From the NCBI GenBank assembly GCA_016165875.1, contig JABBOT010000014.1, positions 4,950,093 through 5,014,092 on the forward strand: a stretch of DNA of 64,000 bases, written 5' to 3'. The notes beneath the pieces are model-generated. The model was not told the DNA's origin. It saw nothing but the letters and a program-made list of their open reading frames with translations, and searched no databases. Origin of the DNA: Acanthopleura granulata. Lineage: Eukaryota; Mollusca; Polyplacophora; Chitonida; Chitonidae. Below, piece after piece: positions 32,191 through 43,660 of the stretch (its first letter is position 1; every line of letters begins with the position of its first letter). The translations under genes and the position numbers were made by a program.

Positions 32191-33675
32191 TTATCAAGGC
32201 TGTCTAAAGCATAAGTAGAACACCATGTGCAGACGTTATAAGTTCGTAACCTCTTGCCAACTGTCACACCATCGTGGATAACTTTAAAGAACAGAACACA
32301 GTACACATCATCTAAAAGGCCATTTCGTTCTAATTCCAAACATGGTCTTCATTCATTATTTTTGTTTTTGTTTTTTGTTTTAATACAGTAATTAGAATGG
32401 AAATAAAGATAGAGGTGCTACGGTGGATTTTTTTGTACACCATATTGAACGGGCTGAAGCACAGTGAAGCCACCGAAATTTTTATTTTTTGTAATTTTGT
32501 TTTTTTTTTGGTGTTAAACATGCGGTCATAATCACGCATTAAATACAGATACAGCTATTGTACTACATATATACTGAAAAACGAAGACCTATGGCAATCA
32601 GAAGAAATGTTGAGGACTATATCTGGATTCAGGATGATATGGTCATCTAGATGAGGCGTACTCTGTTTAAAGTCGATGTGTTCCTGTAAGTTTATCTTCC
32701 GTGCTGTTGTCTCTGGTCGTCGAAGAATGGTCCAAATGTCTTCCGCTTGCGTCAGGCAATTAGCCAGTTTTCGGAATGACATGACTGGTGTGTTTGTAGT
32801 AAACTTTTCCAGCCGGCAATTAATTACCCATTAGGAATACACTGGTTGTTTGGCTGTGACAGCAGTCACCTGTTTGTCGACATTTTTTCCGGACTTTTAT
32901 TCGGCTCTTTTGCTGCCACCTTTATCTGACCCCAAAATAGCTTTCAACGAACAACCATATACATGATATACACGATTTTCTTCAATGAAACAATAAATGT
33001 AAAAATATACAATGTACACCCAAAAAATATTCAGTTAAATTTCGCATAATTTAATCATTCTCAGTGATGATAGAATAGCTTTATGCTACAGCAACATCAC
33101 ATTCTTATCCTCTAACAGAAGTATCCTGTTGGAAGAATGATATGACACGTTGCAGCAGTATAGCAATCTTTTTCGGCATGGCCCAGAAAACATAGTATTC
33201 TGTTAGGCAGTGTTACATGTGAACTAGTTTTTGGAGTGTAACGGGCTGTAACTACTGTAACAATATTGTAGATACACCTCTGCGTCTTCCTTGCAAAACG
33301 CGTGAGTGAGGATGCCGTCAACACTATTGCGTGAATGTCACGTTTATCTCCAACTCAAGAATAGTTATGACTGAGGAAAACTGGACAGAGCAAAGGGAGA
33401 GAGCTCTATACCTCTCTGCCGTCATCTGATAGATTTCTACTTAAATACCAAGGAATCCTTCATCACCCGCCGTGTTTTAGTTTTGAAGTAGGTTCACACT
33501 TACGGTTACGGCACGTCATTAGCGGCATTACTGTGCCTCAAAAAATCGCTAATCGGTGTTGGTATGATCTCCGCGTTAGATGTATGAACATTTGCAATCA
33601 AAGTGAAAACTGATATACAAAACTGATTTACAACACCATATATACTAAAATGGTACAAGATTTGGATGCTGACTT
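32191..33675. other. No gene recognised
   Basis: A/T-rich runs near 32,350 and 32,485; otherwise short chance frames. Confidence 0.45.
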
Positions 33676-33870
33676 CATTCATCCGTCTACAACGTTCATT
33701 GAGAACTGTTGACTGTTTCTCTTTGCAGGAATGAGTCCTAATGTTTTATATTTTATATAAAATGCTGTTCGTCGTTTTTGTAAACTGGTCTTGCGATTAT
33801 TGACCCATAGCACCCATTTTGGTTCACGGCTAGTATACGAATGTCGGTTTCGACGCCTAAGGTTCCCATG
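33676..33870 (+). repeat. Unnamed dispersed repeat, copy 2
   Basis: Partner of 29,850-30,045: GTTGACTGTTTCTC, AAACTGGTCTTG, GGTTCACGGCTAGTA, GAATGTCGGTTTCGACGC. Confidence 0.65.
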
Positions 33871-33983
33871 CGATATACTATTCAAACCGACACAACTGAA
33901 CGTAGCGAGGCTTGTTGCAAGAGATTTTTGTTCATAAAAAAGTAATGTGTCATGTGCACCTAAGATATGTGGGCGATGTTTGG

Positions 33984-34210
33984 AAGCGCACTAGTGCAAA
34001 TCAGTAACCCAGGAGCCTGTTACCAATGCGGTGGCTGTAAGTTCAAGTCTAGCTGATACTCACGTGCGTGGGAAGGTCAGCCAGCAACCTGCGGATGGTC
34101 GTGGGTATCCCCATGGCTCTACCCGGATTCCTCCCACCATAATAATGGCCGCCCGTCCTGTAAGTGAAATATTCTTGATTAGGATGTAAAACACCAATGA
34201 AATAAATAAA
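33984..34210 (+). mobile_element. SINE family A with 8-bp target duplication
   Basis: Starts inside the tRNA-like head, runs through GTAAGTTCAAGTC and the body, and ends in AAATAAATAAAT. Flanked by ATGTTTGG at 33,976-33,983 and 34,211-34,218. Confidence 0.88.
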
Positions 34211-35736
34211 TGTTTGGTGACTCCGGTGTGTATAGCCCTTTAGGATCACTGGGAGATATATTGGGTACCAAACAATTTGAACTAATGATTTTAATGACTG
34301 ACTATTTACACGGTAATCTTTCATCTGACAGAAAGCGAAGGTCCTGCGTAAACCAATTGACCTCAACAAGGATTTCTCCAGTCGAAATCTCTAAGCGGCG
34401 AGCGATTGGACGCAGTGTTATACTTTAGAAAAGTTCAAGGGCGATGATAATTGCTCTTCGCGCTAGTACGCTGTGCATTTCCGGAGGTCATATGTGGAAA
34501 AGATCACTAGTAACTTGCCAAAGGCAGGTGGTTTACACCAGGCACTCCGCTGATTTCCCCACCCAAAGAACGGACCGTTGTCGTATAAGTGAAAAAGCGG
34601 TTCAAATACACAAAAATAAGCCCCAGTTAAATTTGGCTATCGTGCTTATTGCAACACAGTTGACAGTTCAGTCATTTGGTAATTGGTTATCTGTCAGTGT
34701 GCGTGTGTGCTGATCCCGGTTGCGTGTGTACATGATGGATTCTAAGGTTATATTGTTGGTCACCAGAGCCCTATGTGATCACCGTTCATTATCGTGAATT
34801 CGCCCTTAGCGGTTACAATGTTGACTTCATGTGTCAATGGGGTGAAGGACAGGATCTCATGTTCTATACAAGGTTAACTCGCTACGAGTGGGCAAGCTGT
34901 GTGTCGCTGCTTGTGGGTGCATGCTGCAATGGTGTCACTGGGGGGTCATAGAATCAGAAGAGACAGCCTGCACGCATGCTTCTTGGATCCATGGAAGAGT
35001 CCCCCAAAAGATAACAGTTTATCCCTTTGCATTGTTTTCAAGTGATTGATGACAACACAAATGATTCTACACGAGTCATGTCTAATCCGAATGGAAACAA
35101 AACCACTGTATCTTTTTTTCTTACCAAATTCTACTTACGTCATGTTTCCAGGAGATAGGGAAAGGATATAAATTGATATGTCTACTTTTGTGGAGTTTAC
35201 ATAAACAGTTTATTTAAAATGATTTAAAATGACAAGGGTATGGGTTTCACTGAGAAAACATGTCAACTTTTGTGAACTATTAGTGACGCACTGTGCTAGT
35301 TTTACTCACTGTGCTATGTAACATTTTGTATTACAGCTCTATGTCTGTGTTGATGACCAATGGGAAACTCCCGACTGGATTTAATCAGACACACATTCTG
35401 AGCAATGTGATATCGAAACTTACATCACTGCAGTTAATTACTGACAGATGATAAATTATGGCACTTACTTGGTGGTTGAAACCAAACTAAAGACTATACG
35501 ACTTGCGCTGGCAGCCAGGATCACGGATACAGGCATTCCTCAGAGGATCAAATCCATTGGTGACATTGAAGTATTGAAAAAAAGGAAAACCGAATTAAAA
35601 ACCGCCTCACGTAGAGCCTGATTAGAAACAACAAGGGTTAGGTTCGAAAAGGGGGCCATTTTCATCAAGGCCCTTTTGACTCAGAGACAACTAGGCCATT
35701 CCTGTTTCAGATTAGCACTCCAACAGTGGCCCACTT

Positions 35737-35940
35737 TGGCCTGGTGATTGGCTTTGCTGGCGCAGCACAATGACGCCTGAGCTCTAGCTCCGACTGGCTC
35801 CCTCTCCAGTCGTACGTGAGGAGGTCTACCAATAACCTGAGGATGGTCGAGAGTCTTTTCCCACTACAACGCTGCTCGCCGTGGAATAAATGAAATATTC
35901 TTCAATGCGGCGGGTAAAACACCAGTCAAATATATAAATG
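35737..35940 (+). mobile_element. SINE family A, diverged copy
   Basis: GCGCAGCACAATGACGCC, then TCCAGTCGTACGTGAGGAGGTC, TGAGGATGGTCG, GTGAAATATTCTTC-like and AAAACACCAGTCAAATATATAAAT. Lacks part of the head around the B box. Confidence 0.8.
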
Positions 35941-35941
35941 C

Positions 35942-38314
35942 ACGAATAAAGAAATATCACCCCAATGCGTCGAAGAAATCTCAGTAAAATCTCCCGGTGA
36001 CAAGTTTGACAGGTGCTTTAGAGAGATATCTCTATACCTTCCGGAAAGTATTCGTTATCTTATGACAGTGTGATGTTGTTTTTCACGTCATACTGCCTCT
36101 GTTTGATCCTTGCGATTATTTTGGATAGTGCTTTTGGGTGAAGAGTATATGAACTTTCTATAATGAGGTTTACTAATGAGAAATATTACCGCTCGACAAT
36201 GGCTTTCCTGTAAACTGGCTATTACACGCATGGTTCGGTAGCGAAAATACACTGTGTTGTTTGCGATGGCTATATCACCAGTCCGTTCTACATTTCATGT
36301 CTCGGATGGCGCAAATTACCTCAACAAACACGGACCTGTACATGAAAGAATATGAGACCGCTTCAAGATTGCTCTGGGAAAACGATAATGATCCCGATCT
36401 CATTAGACTGCAAAAGATATATAATTCGTTCGTGTGTATAATTGACCTGTATTCCTTTGTAATATAGTACTGTTTGCTTTTCCTTAATCTTTATCTTCTT
36501 AAGGTTTCCGGTTAGAAAAAATTGTTATAGTGTGGCACTGAGAATGCCATCAGGAGTATTATCAGTGATAATGTCGGAGATTCCATACAGGCATACCAAG
36601 AACAATGACATCATCGTAGATATCCTCCGAGATTCTACACAGTGATACCATAAAAAGATATCCCTAACACTAAAAAGTTACTTGTTCCTTTCTCTAATAA
36701 ATTTTCTAATGCCAGTACTGGTTCCTTACTACCGTACACGAGTTCGTGAACACAAAGATTGAAGCCCAAGGCCAAAATGAATTAGCTCAATTTGAACTCT
36801 AACGGGACGCATCAAGTTTCTCCGCCAGTACGGGACTACTACGAACCTTAGACAATAGCAGAACAAATTAGGCTGGAAGCGCGCAATTTTGGTTAAATTA
36901 GGCTAAATTAGGCCCTAATGCCCAGGAGGCGGGCGAAAGCAGTAATGTTCTCGGGTGTTTAGGTCTTGCATAGGCAATCAGACAAACACGGAATTAAAAT
37001 ATAAAGTCAGCATATTCCGTTTTATTCATTCTAAATGTTGTTATTGTTAAGAAGAGCAACACGATAAACTGATCGTGTCTTAACTGCCACTCTCGAAACA
37101 CCTTAAGTGAGTCAAAAATTCAAAACATTAATTTTCAAAAGAACAACACGACATGCGTGTAGCATGCTATAAAGTGGGGAAAGGGAAATCCGGGCACTGT
37201 TGACTCGGATAGAAGCCGAATTGAGATGTATATTTTGATAACCGATGGCTTTTAAGCTTACAAGGTACCAGACTCGGATTCTTATTTAATCCATTTGCCT
37301 TTCTGTCATCCTTTGACATCAGAATCATCAGAAGTGTCAGGTAACCACGTCGAGGAAACAAGGAAACACAAACTCTTCATGCAATTTTGGACAAAACATA
37401 GAACCCTGTGAAAACATGCTATATAAAAAATTACAACACAGAGAGTAAAAACCAGAGCAGCGACAATGGTGTGGTACCAGTAGCTGGTAAATGGTCATAT
37501 GTAACGGGTGAAGTACGCTCTTTTGTCAACACTAAACATACCCGTATTGAGAAAATGTGTTATATCCCCATATTCCTACACAAAATTTGCTCGTTAACTA
37601 CTTTCAGGCATCTGTTTACTGACACAGAACCTGAGTAGTTATCTTGATTACACATCACAAGGAGACCTAGAAATCAACCATGGTATTACGTATTATTCAT
37701 ACGTTTCGTTCCGTTATAGAATGTTGGTGTGGTGATAAGGGCTCTTCTGGCCAATTACATGTACTTACAATTATAATATTAATCTAGCACTTTGGTTCTT
37801 TTGGGCACCTCGCACTCTTATTGGAATGCTGTTAACTATCTTTGCACACTCTGTTGTTTCCCTGTTTGCTAGTTTTTTTTCTCTTGGTAGGCCTGTATGT
37901 AGCATACTCTGTATACAAGCCGAGAATCCCTGGACACATGTAGCCTACCTAGCATTATTCTTTAAGCATACATCTACATTTAAATAATAGCATTACCAAT
38001 TGTTTATATTTATATCATGTCTGACTGGGCACAGTGTGTATGACAAGGCCGCCCAGGGCAAAAGATCTTTTACTGTACATGTGTTTTGCCCATGGATACA
38101 GAGTGCTGGTCCCCTATATTCGACCAGAGGAAAGCGTTTTTGCTCCACCTGGGATCCACATCGCCTCTCTCCAACAGATTGTTTACATTTTTGTAGATAA
38201 TTGCATCTGCTTTAGGCAAAGCAGGTCCCGGTGGGAGTTATTTATGGATGTTAACAACGAAGTCAGTTGTCCAGCTCCATTAACGCTATTGTATAATTTA
38301 TATTGTATAAGTTC
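35942..38314. other. No gene recognised
   Basis: AT-rich; a short doublet of TC(G/C)GAGATTC(C/T)A(T/C)ACAG at about 36,570 and 36,628. Otherwise chance frames. Confidence 0.45.
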
Positions 38315-38417
38315 CCAGGGGCACTGCCCGGTTTCCTACCACCATAATGCTGGAGGCTCTCGATTAAATGAAATTTCATTGAGTACGATGTAAAACTCGA
38401 GTGAAATAAATAAATAT
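38315..38417 (+). mobile_element. SINE family A, 3' fragment
   Basis: GCCCGGTTTCCTACCACC, AATGCTGGAGGC, GAAATTTCATTGAGTACGA, AAATAAATAAATA tail. Confidence 0.8.
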
Positions 38418-38641
38418 TATGAAAGCATTCATTGACTGCCTGATTTGTATCAAACAGATGGAACTTCTTCATCTCAAACGACCTATGAAGATATCCATGA
38501 GTCATTTTTTTTTCTTTGTATTTATGTGACGTTTTAAATGCTCTCTGTATTGTTTACAGTAGGTCTGTAAGGCTAGAGATAAAATTTCTTTCAGCCCAAT
38601 TATGTTACATACCAAACACCAAAGGACACAGGAAGTGGGAA

Positions 38642-38885
38642 AAAGCGTCCACCTCGAGATCGGGAGATCGGAGATCATCGGAGAGCAAGGAAACAAGCCT
38701 AGTCGGCCCGGTGTCGGTGTAATGTGACTGGATGGGGTGTCATCATATTCCGGTGGCGGCAGCCCTTTCGTGGCATGGATTAACCCTGTCCCAAAATGAC
38801 AGTGAGTATATAGATTTTAACGACTCCTCGTTGTCATATGACTGAAAATTGTGAAGTAGGACGTTAAACCCAAGCATATATGCAT
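38642..38885 (+). mobile_element. SINE family B copy
   Basis: Head piece CGTCCACCTCGAGATCGGGA, then CGGTGTCGGTGTAATGTGAC, GGTGGCGGCAG, CATATGACTGAAAATTG and GACGTTAAACCCAAGCAT. Matches 61,858-62,155 and 63,408-63,600. Confidence 0.85.
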
Positions 38886-39029
38886 ACTAAAAGAGACTGA
38901 CATCTTAAACATTTCATTGCCATTTGACGGACAACACGGGTTTCCAGATGGGATATCAGAGTGATTTATCCATCCGTTCCATTGTAAATCATGGTTTTCT
39001 CCAAAGACTCCCACATATCATTCAACACA

Positions 39030-39130
39030 TTCAGTCTAAATTGCGTCTGAACCAGTGATTATTGTCTTACATGGGCCAGAGTCCTTGGTTCTCATTATCA
39101 GTCATTATCAGTACAATGACAAGGAAATTC
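39030..39130 (-). repeat. Unnamed dispersed repeat, copy 1
   Basis: Shares CTGAACC..TGAT.ATTGTCTTA and the sequence downstream with 39,420-39,560 in the same orientation, about 400 bases apart. Read on the minus strand the second copy has an open frame and this one is full of stops. Confidence 0.5.
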
Positions 39131-39419
39131 GTCGTACTTTGAAGACGGCGTCACCACAATAGAAATGCTGTTTAGGGATTTGGAGAGTTGATGACGAGGA
39201 TAATAATCCCGCTGACATCCAACGTCTGGCATCGAAGAAAGCATCCGTCAGTTAGACGCCATTATGAATATTCAGTGGTATGCTAGGAACTCTGTCGTCT
39301 TCAAAGCCTACAAAAAGCTGAAAGAAAGGCCTAAAAAAAGACTGTACAATATTTGACACACTCATCCCAGGCATGAAGCACTGGTATGTTATACATTTAA
39401 GCTGCAATAATTCCCAAGC

Positions 39420-39560
39420 TTGAATTGTGTCCGCTACAAAACTGATCTGAACCCATGATAATTGTCTTATGTGGGTCAGAAACATTCGCTCCCCACAGCC
39501 GGCTATCATCACCAAAATGAACCAGGACATCTGTCTTCTTGGCAACTCGACAAACATAAT
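39420..39560 (-). repeat. Unnamed dispersed repeat, copy 2
   Basis: On the minus strand a frame of about 70 residues (39,397-39,609) includes TDVLVHFGDDSRLWGANVSD. I could not place it in a family. It may be a transposon-derived coding fragment. Confidence 0.5.
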
Positions 39561-40770
39561 TCAACACCTTGATGTTCCAACATCTAATACATCTGAACTT
39601 AGTGATCATTTAGAGGGCTATCCGAATTTCTGGTGTTTCAACCAGCATTAAAACCTGCTCGTACCATTCGTTTATGTTAGTATCACATTCGCCCTAGCTA
39701 GGGGACGACTGGTTTGCTTATGTATTATGCTAAATTTATACGTATTTTTTAGATTCCATGGACCAATCTGACGATATGACATGTAGTTCGCACAACGTAA
39801 AACATCAATTCTCAATTGACAGCTGTGCTTTTATTCCATTGTCGATTTTCTTTCTGGGTTTTAAGTAGTATTTAGGAATATTTCATCAGACTGTCCAACA
39901 AAAAAAAAACCAAACACACTCTTCAGTTACTACAGTCCGTGCAAACCGTGCTAAGATATGACCCGTTCCTGTCGAAATGATGGAGCTGATAGACCATGCA
40001 AGACTCAACAAACGGGGACCTCCAATAACGACAATTGAGATCAAGACATAACCCCATAGGATATGAATCCAAAGGTTCTTTTAGCTAACCTAGGCGTCAC
40101 GCTCAGAATTGGTGCACCACTCGTGAACCAGGGAGGGGCGCTCCAAGTGGACGATCGCAGGATAAACGTAAATCCAATAATGAAACACTTCAACGAATTC
40201 ATGAATGATTATGGCTTAAGGCCACATGAGCAATGTTTCAGCCATATCGTGGCTACCAAAACTTCGCTCGACCATTCTACTGCCGATGTTACGTAGTCAA
40301 GTAGCGATTGTTCATTCAACAGCCACATTTAATGACTTGTACTTTTACAGGACTGTGGTACTGGTACATTGCACATCATAACATGACATCTGCCGTTTAT
40401 GTGTTGTGCTGAATCAATATGTAATCTCATAACAATAATGCAACTAAGTAACAATTTAGTAATATCAAAGGGGAAAACCTTTAAAAGTGAAATCAGCGGA
40501 ATGGGTCAATAAAAACTCTCGAAAATATCTTGAAGCATTCTGTATATCTGCTTTTAACAGAAAGAAATGTAATCATGCAAGTGTTACCGGGGGAGAGGGA
40601 GAGTGATATGCCATATTGTTAATGTATGTCATCCCAGGCGTCACAGCGACAATTCTCTGTTCCTATAATTGGAATTTAGTGCCAGATTTACTTTCAGTGT
40701 GCTGGCACACATTTTATAAGTAATGTTCACAAAAATTTTATTCAGACCGCAGCTGAGGTGTTGAAAACGC
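39561..40770. other. No gene recognised
   Basis: Short chance frames, including one of 77 codons at 40,063-40,296 without motifs. Confidence 0.45.
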
Positions 40771-40900
40771 CGTATGACGTTACTGACGATATCAGTTGTC
40801 AATATGGTCCATAAAGACCACCAGATTACCAATACAATTGACCTCTTTTAACTAAGTGAAGGAGAATCTAAAAGAATAAGTCAAGGTATTTTAATAGAAG
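40771..40900 (+). repeat. Unnamed dispersed repeat, copy 1
   Basis: Matches 51,186-51,310: TGACGTTACTGA, TGTCAATATGGTCCATAAAG, then a diverged AT-rich part ending in AAGGTATTTTAATAGAAGG. Confidence 0.5.
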
Positions 40901-41628
40901 GTCTCTTGTGTTTTTTTTCTAATAGCCCTTGCTTTATATTTTCCGTGTTTTTTTTTTCTTTGCATGTAACAATTCGGATAGATTTTGCAAACCAAACCCC
41001 TTGGAAAACAAGCTGTGAAACAGTTGCCACGCAGAGTGACACGAATCTATTCGTGCAGAACTTAGTGTACATTCCTTGTTGAGACGAGAGTTGAAGTCAC
41101 CTGGCGTGCACCGTCGGACCACGTGACCTGCATCCAAACCTTTTATTCCCTTTGTCTTACTTGCGAATTATTTCAGGCTAAAAACACATATGTAATCACC
41201 TTTCAAACGATGGATTTCACAGTGAGTTTCACCAGTTACTATAATTTCAGAAGTCCTCAACCTTTTGAAGACTCTAGACTACGAAAGCGAAACATTAATG
41301 GGTTTTATTTATGGACGTCTAAAAGCAAAATTACCTCTGGGTGTTCTTTTATATAAGATGATAACTTACATTTATATACCCTTTTGGTATGGATTCTCTA
41401 CTGACATTGCCAAGTCATGCAAGCTTATTTACTTAGCACGACATTTAGAAATCTGAATGAGAGCTCATTTCTCTTCGGTGATGTATATTTTCTAATACAT
41501 ATAAGACATGAAAGAACTATGGATCAGAAGTTCACATCATCTGGATTTCAACCATTATTCCCGATTCATTCTTCGCAGCATTTCTGACTCATCATCGCAT
41601 TATTACCGGAGACTGAGATAATCTGCTA
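40901..41628. other. No gene recognised
   Basis: T-rich runs at about 40,912 and 40,948; otherwise chance frames. Confidence 0.45.
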
Positions 41629-41834
41629 GATTGTGTGGTTGCTGTGAGTTCAAGTCTACCACATGCTGGCTTCCTCTCCGGCCATACGTGGGAAGGTCTT
41701 CCAGCAACCAGCGGATGGTCGTGGGTTTACTCCGGGCTCTGCCCTATTTCCTGCCACCATAATGCTGTCCGCTGTCGTGTGAGTGAAATATTCTTGGGTA
41801 CGTCTTAAAACACTAATCAAATAAATAAATAAAT
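41629..41834 (+). mobile_element. SINE family A copy
   Basis: From GCTGTGAGTTCAAGTC through GGCTTCCTCTCCGGCC, AATGCTGTCCGC, GTGAAATATTCTTGGGTACG to CTAATCAAATAAATAAATAAAT. The A-box part of the head is missing. Confidence 0.9.
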
Positions 41835-42250
41835 CTACGTGTCAGATAACAGAGAGCCTTATCTCTCCACCTTTGCTGCCAAGGCGCCAAGTTGTAAGTC
41901 GTCACGTCCCGTTGTTAATCCCTCCAAGCTGACGATTATTATCTTACATGTGAAACACAATCGCTCGTTGTCAACATGGACTTCCGTCTACTGTCTGACT
42001 ATAAGATCCACGCATCTGACAGCGCCGAAATAACATCACCATAATATGGGAATATAAAATTTGGGGACTTCGATACTTGATAAATGACAAATAGAGGCCT
42101 GCCATTCCCCCGACGCCCCAAATGTTCATGGTGCCAAAGAACATTGCCATCAGAAAGCACGAGGGGAGGGGGATTGGTTTGTAATGACGTTTGCCGTCCC
42201 ACCGGGGGAACTTGTTAGCACTCTGTAAATTATACTTCTTAGTTAAAAAA

Positions 42251-42293
<43 letters not shown>
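42251..42293. repeat. (TA)n microsatellite
   Basis: About 40 bp of pure TA just beyond the end of the minus-strand LINE remnant, followed by a short GT-rich run to about 42,320. Confidence 0.92.
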
Positions 42294-42298
<5 letters not shown>

Positions 42299-42352
42299 TT
42301 GGGTGTGGGTGTGTGTGTAATTATATAACTAATATATTGATATACTCTACTA

Positions 42353-42941
42353 AGGCGTATTCACTACACTACAAGGGATAACTATTTGGTGGGGATCCCA
42401 GAATCTATGGTGTCGAGTTAGGAAATTAACCACAGCTTTGAATATCCTATTATGATATTTCGTAGGGTTCAGTATTGTAACTTCGTTAAAACGGCGGATG
42501 CCGAGGGGGCGTAGTTCTGAGCACATAATAAGGATATGTGTGGCGTAGACGAAGCATAATGTGGGGAATACTGTCCTCCACGAAACATTCCTCGCAGAGT
42601 TCTGTATCGTGGAGACGAAATCTGGGCAAATGTAGATTGCTTGGTAGGTGACCCGATAGATGTCGAAATACTATTACTTCGTCCTGACGACAACTAAGGG
42701 ACAGGTCATAACGTAAGGTAACCAGTGAATTGTGTTCGTTGGAAAATCTCCTGTTGTCGGAGTTATCCCATTCGTCCTTCCACATATGTATGAACCTTTG
42801 CTTTACTGAGCTATTTGCGGGAACAGTGGGCGTTATGTCAGGCAACATAAGGGCTTGCTTAGCCAACTGGTCAGCCTGCTCATTACAAGGAATACCGATA
42901 TTAGCCGGCACTCCATCAAACGATTTTTGTGGCAGCCTCAA
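42353..42941 (-). pseudogene. LINE ORF2 remnant: RNase H end and C-terminus
   Basis: On the minus strand, from about 42,910: ANIGIPCNEQADQLAKQAL, the end of an RNase H domain whose NExAD Asp is kept. Then come a W-rich linker, RQDEVIVFRHLSGHLP, and a Cys-rich end (CEECFVEDSIPHI). After a frameshift near 42,490 the frame continues with NEVTILNP to FKAVVNFL and stops at about 42,353. This is the very part missing from the LINE at 99-4,488 and has the same kind of C-terminus. The 5' side is truncated inside RNase H, as is usual for LINE insertions. Confidence 0.8.
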
Positions 42942-43174
42942 AGTTTACCAAACCTGGAGAACCCGGCTACAAAACCTCTGGCAACTGAGGTAAAAGATTC
43001 ACTCACACAAGTATATATATCCAGGTATGAAGCAGGATTTTGTTTTCAATTTTGTCGAAATGTAAAATAAGCTCGACTTCACGAAGATCAAAAGAGTACT
43101 ACTTGGGGAAGATTTCTAGAGCACTATTTAGCAAAGCGTGACGATGAAAATTATAGCAGAAAAAATCGTTTTCT

Positions 43175-43264
43175 TATTCATTTCATGTGCTGGTTTTGCG
43201 CCGTATTCACAAATATTTAACTGAGTAGAAACTGGCGGCTAGCATTTTATTCAGGCACCGGACA
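43175..43264 (-). mobile_element. SINE family A, decayed fragment
   Basis: Plus-strand reading: GTGCTGGTTTTGCGCCGTAT, TCACAAATATTTAACTGAG, GGCGGCTAGCATTTTATTCA. Clearly family A but strongly mutated. Confidence 0.6.
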
Positions 43265-43299
43265 CTCCTACACTTAAATACACGACAAATAAATATTAA

Positions 43300-43660
43300 G
43301 CGTATTCACAGTATAGTTAATGCACTCACGAAACCATCAACCAGGAATCGGTTTGGTCTGTTCCTTGTTGTAAAACGCTACGATGAATCGGACAATTTAT
43401 ACGACTAGAGCAAAACAAAAATAACTCAAGGGATGTAATAAATGCTTGTTCCCTGAGCCCAGCCCACATCTAGTTCTTCGTCATTTAAACACACTGCTGG
43501 AAACTACCTAACCAGTTACAGTGCACAGATGAATGCAATACTGAGACAAATAGCGCATAGTGGTTATGTAGTTATAGCGCTCACGAGGACACTTAAATCA
43601 GGACTTGCTTTGATTTGTCTCTTGTTGAAAGACCATTTCCCAAATGCTTGTGACGCTTTT
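43300..43660. repeat. Old tandem dimer, about 250-bp period
   Basis: 43,314-43,380 and 43,567-43,634 share CTCACGA, then ATCA.GA, GGTTTG.TCTGTTCCTTGTTG-like blocks in the same order. Strongly diverged. Confidence 0.4.
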
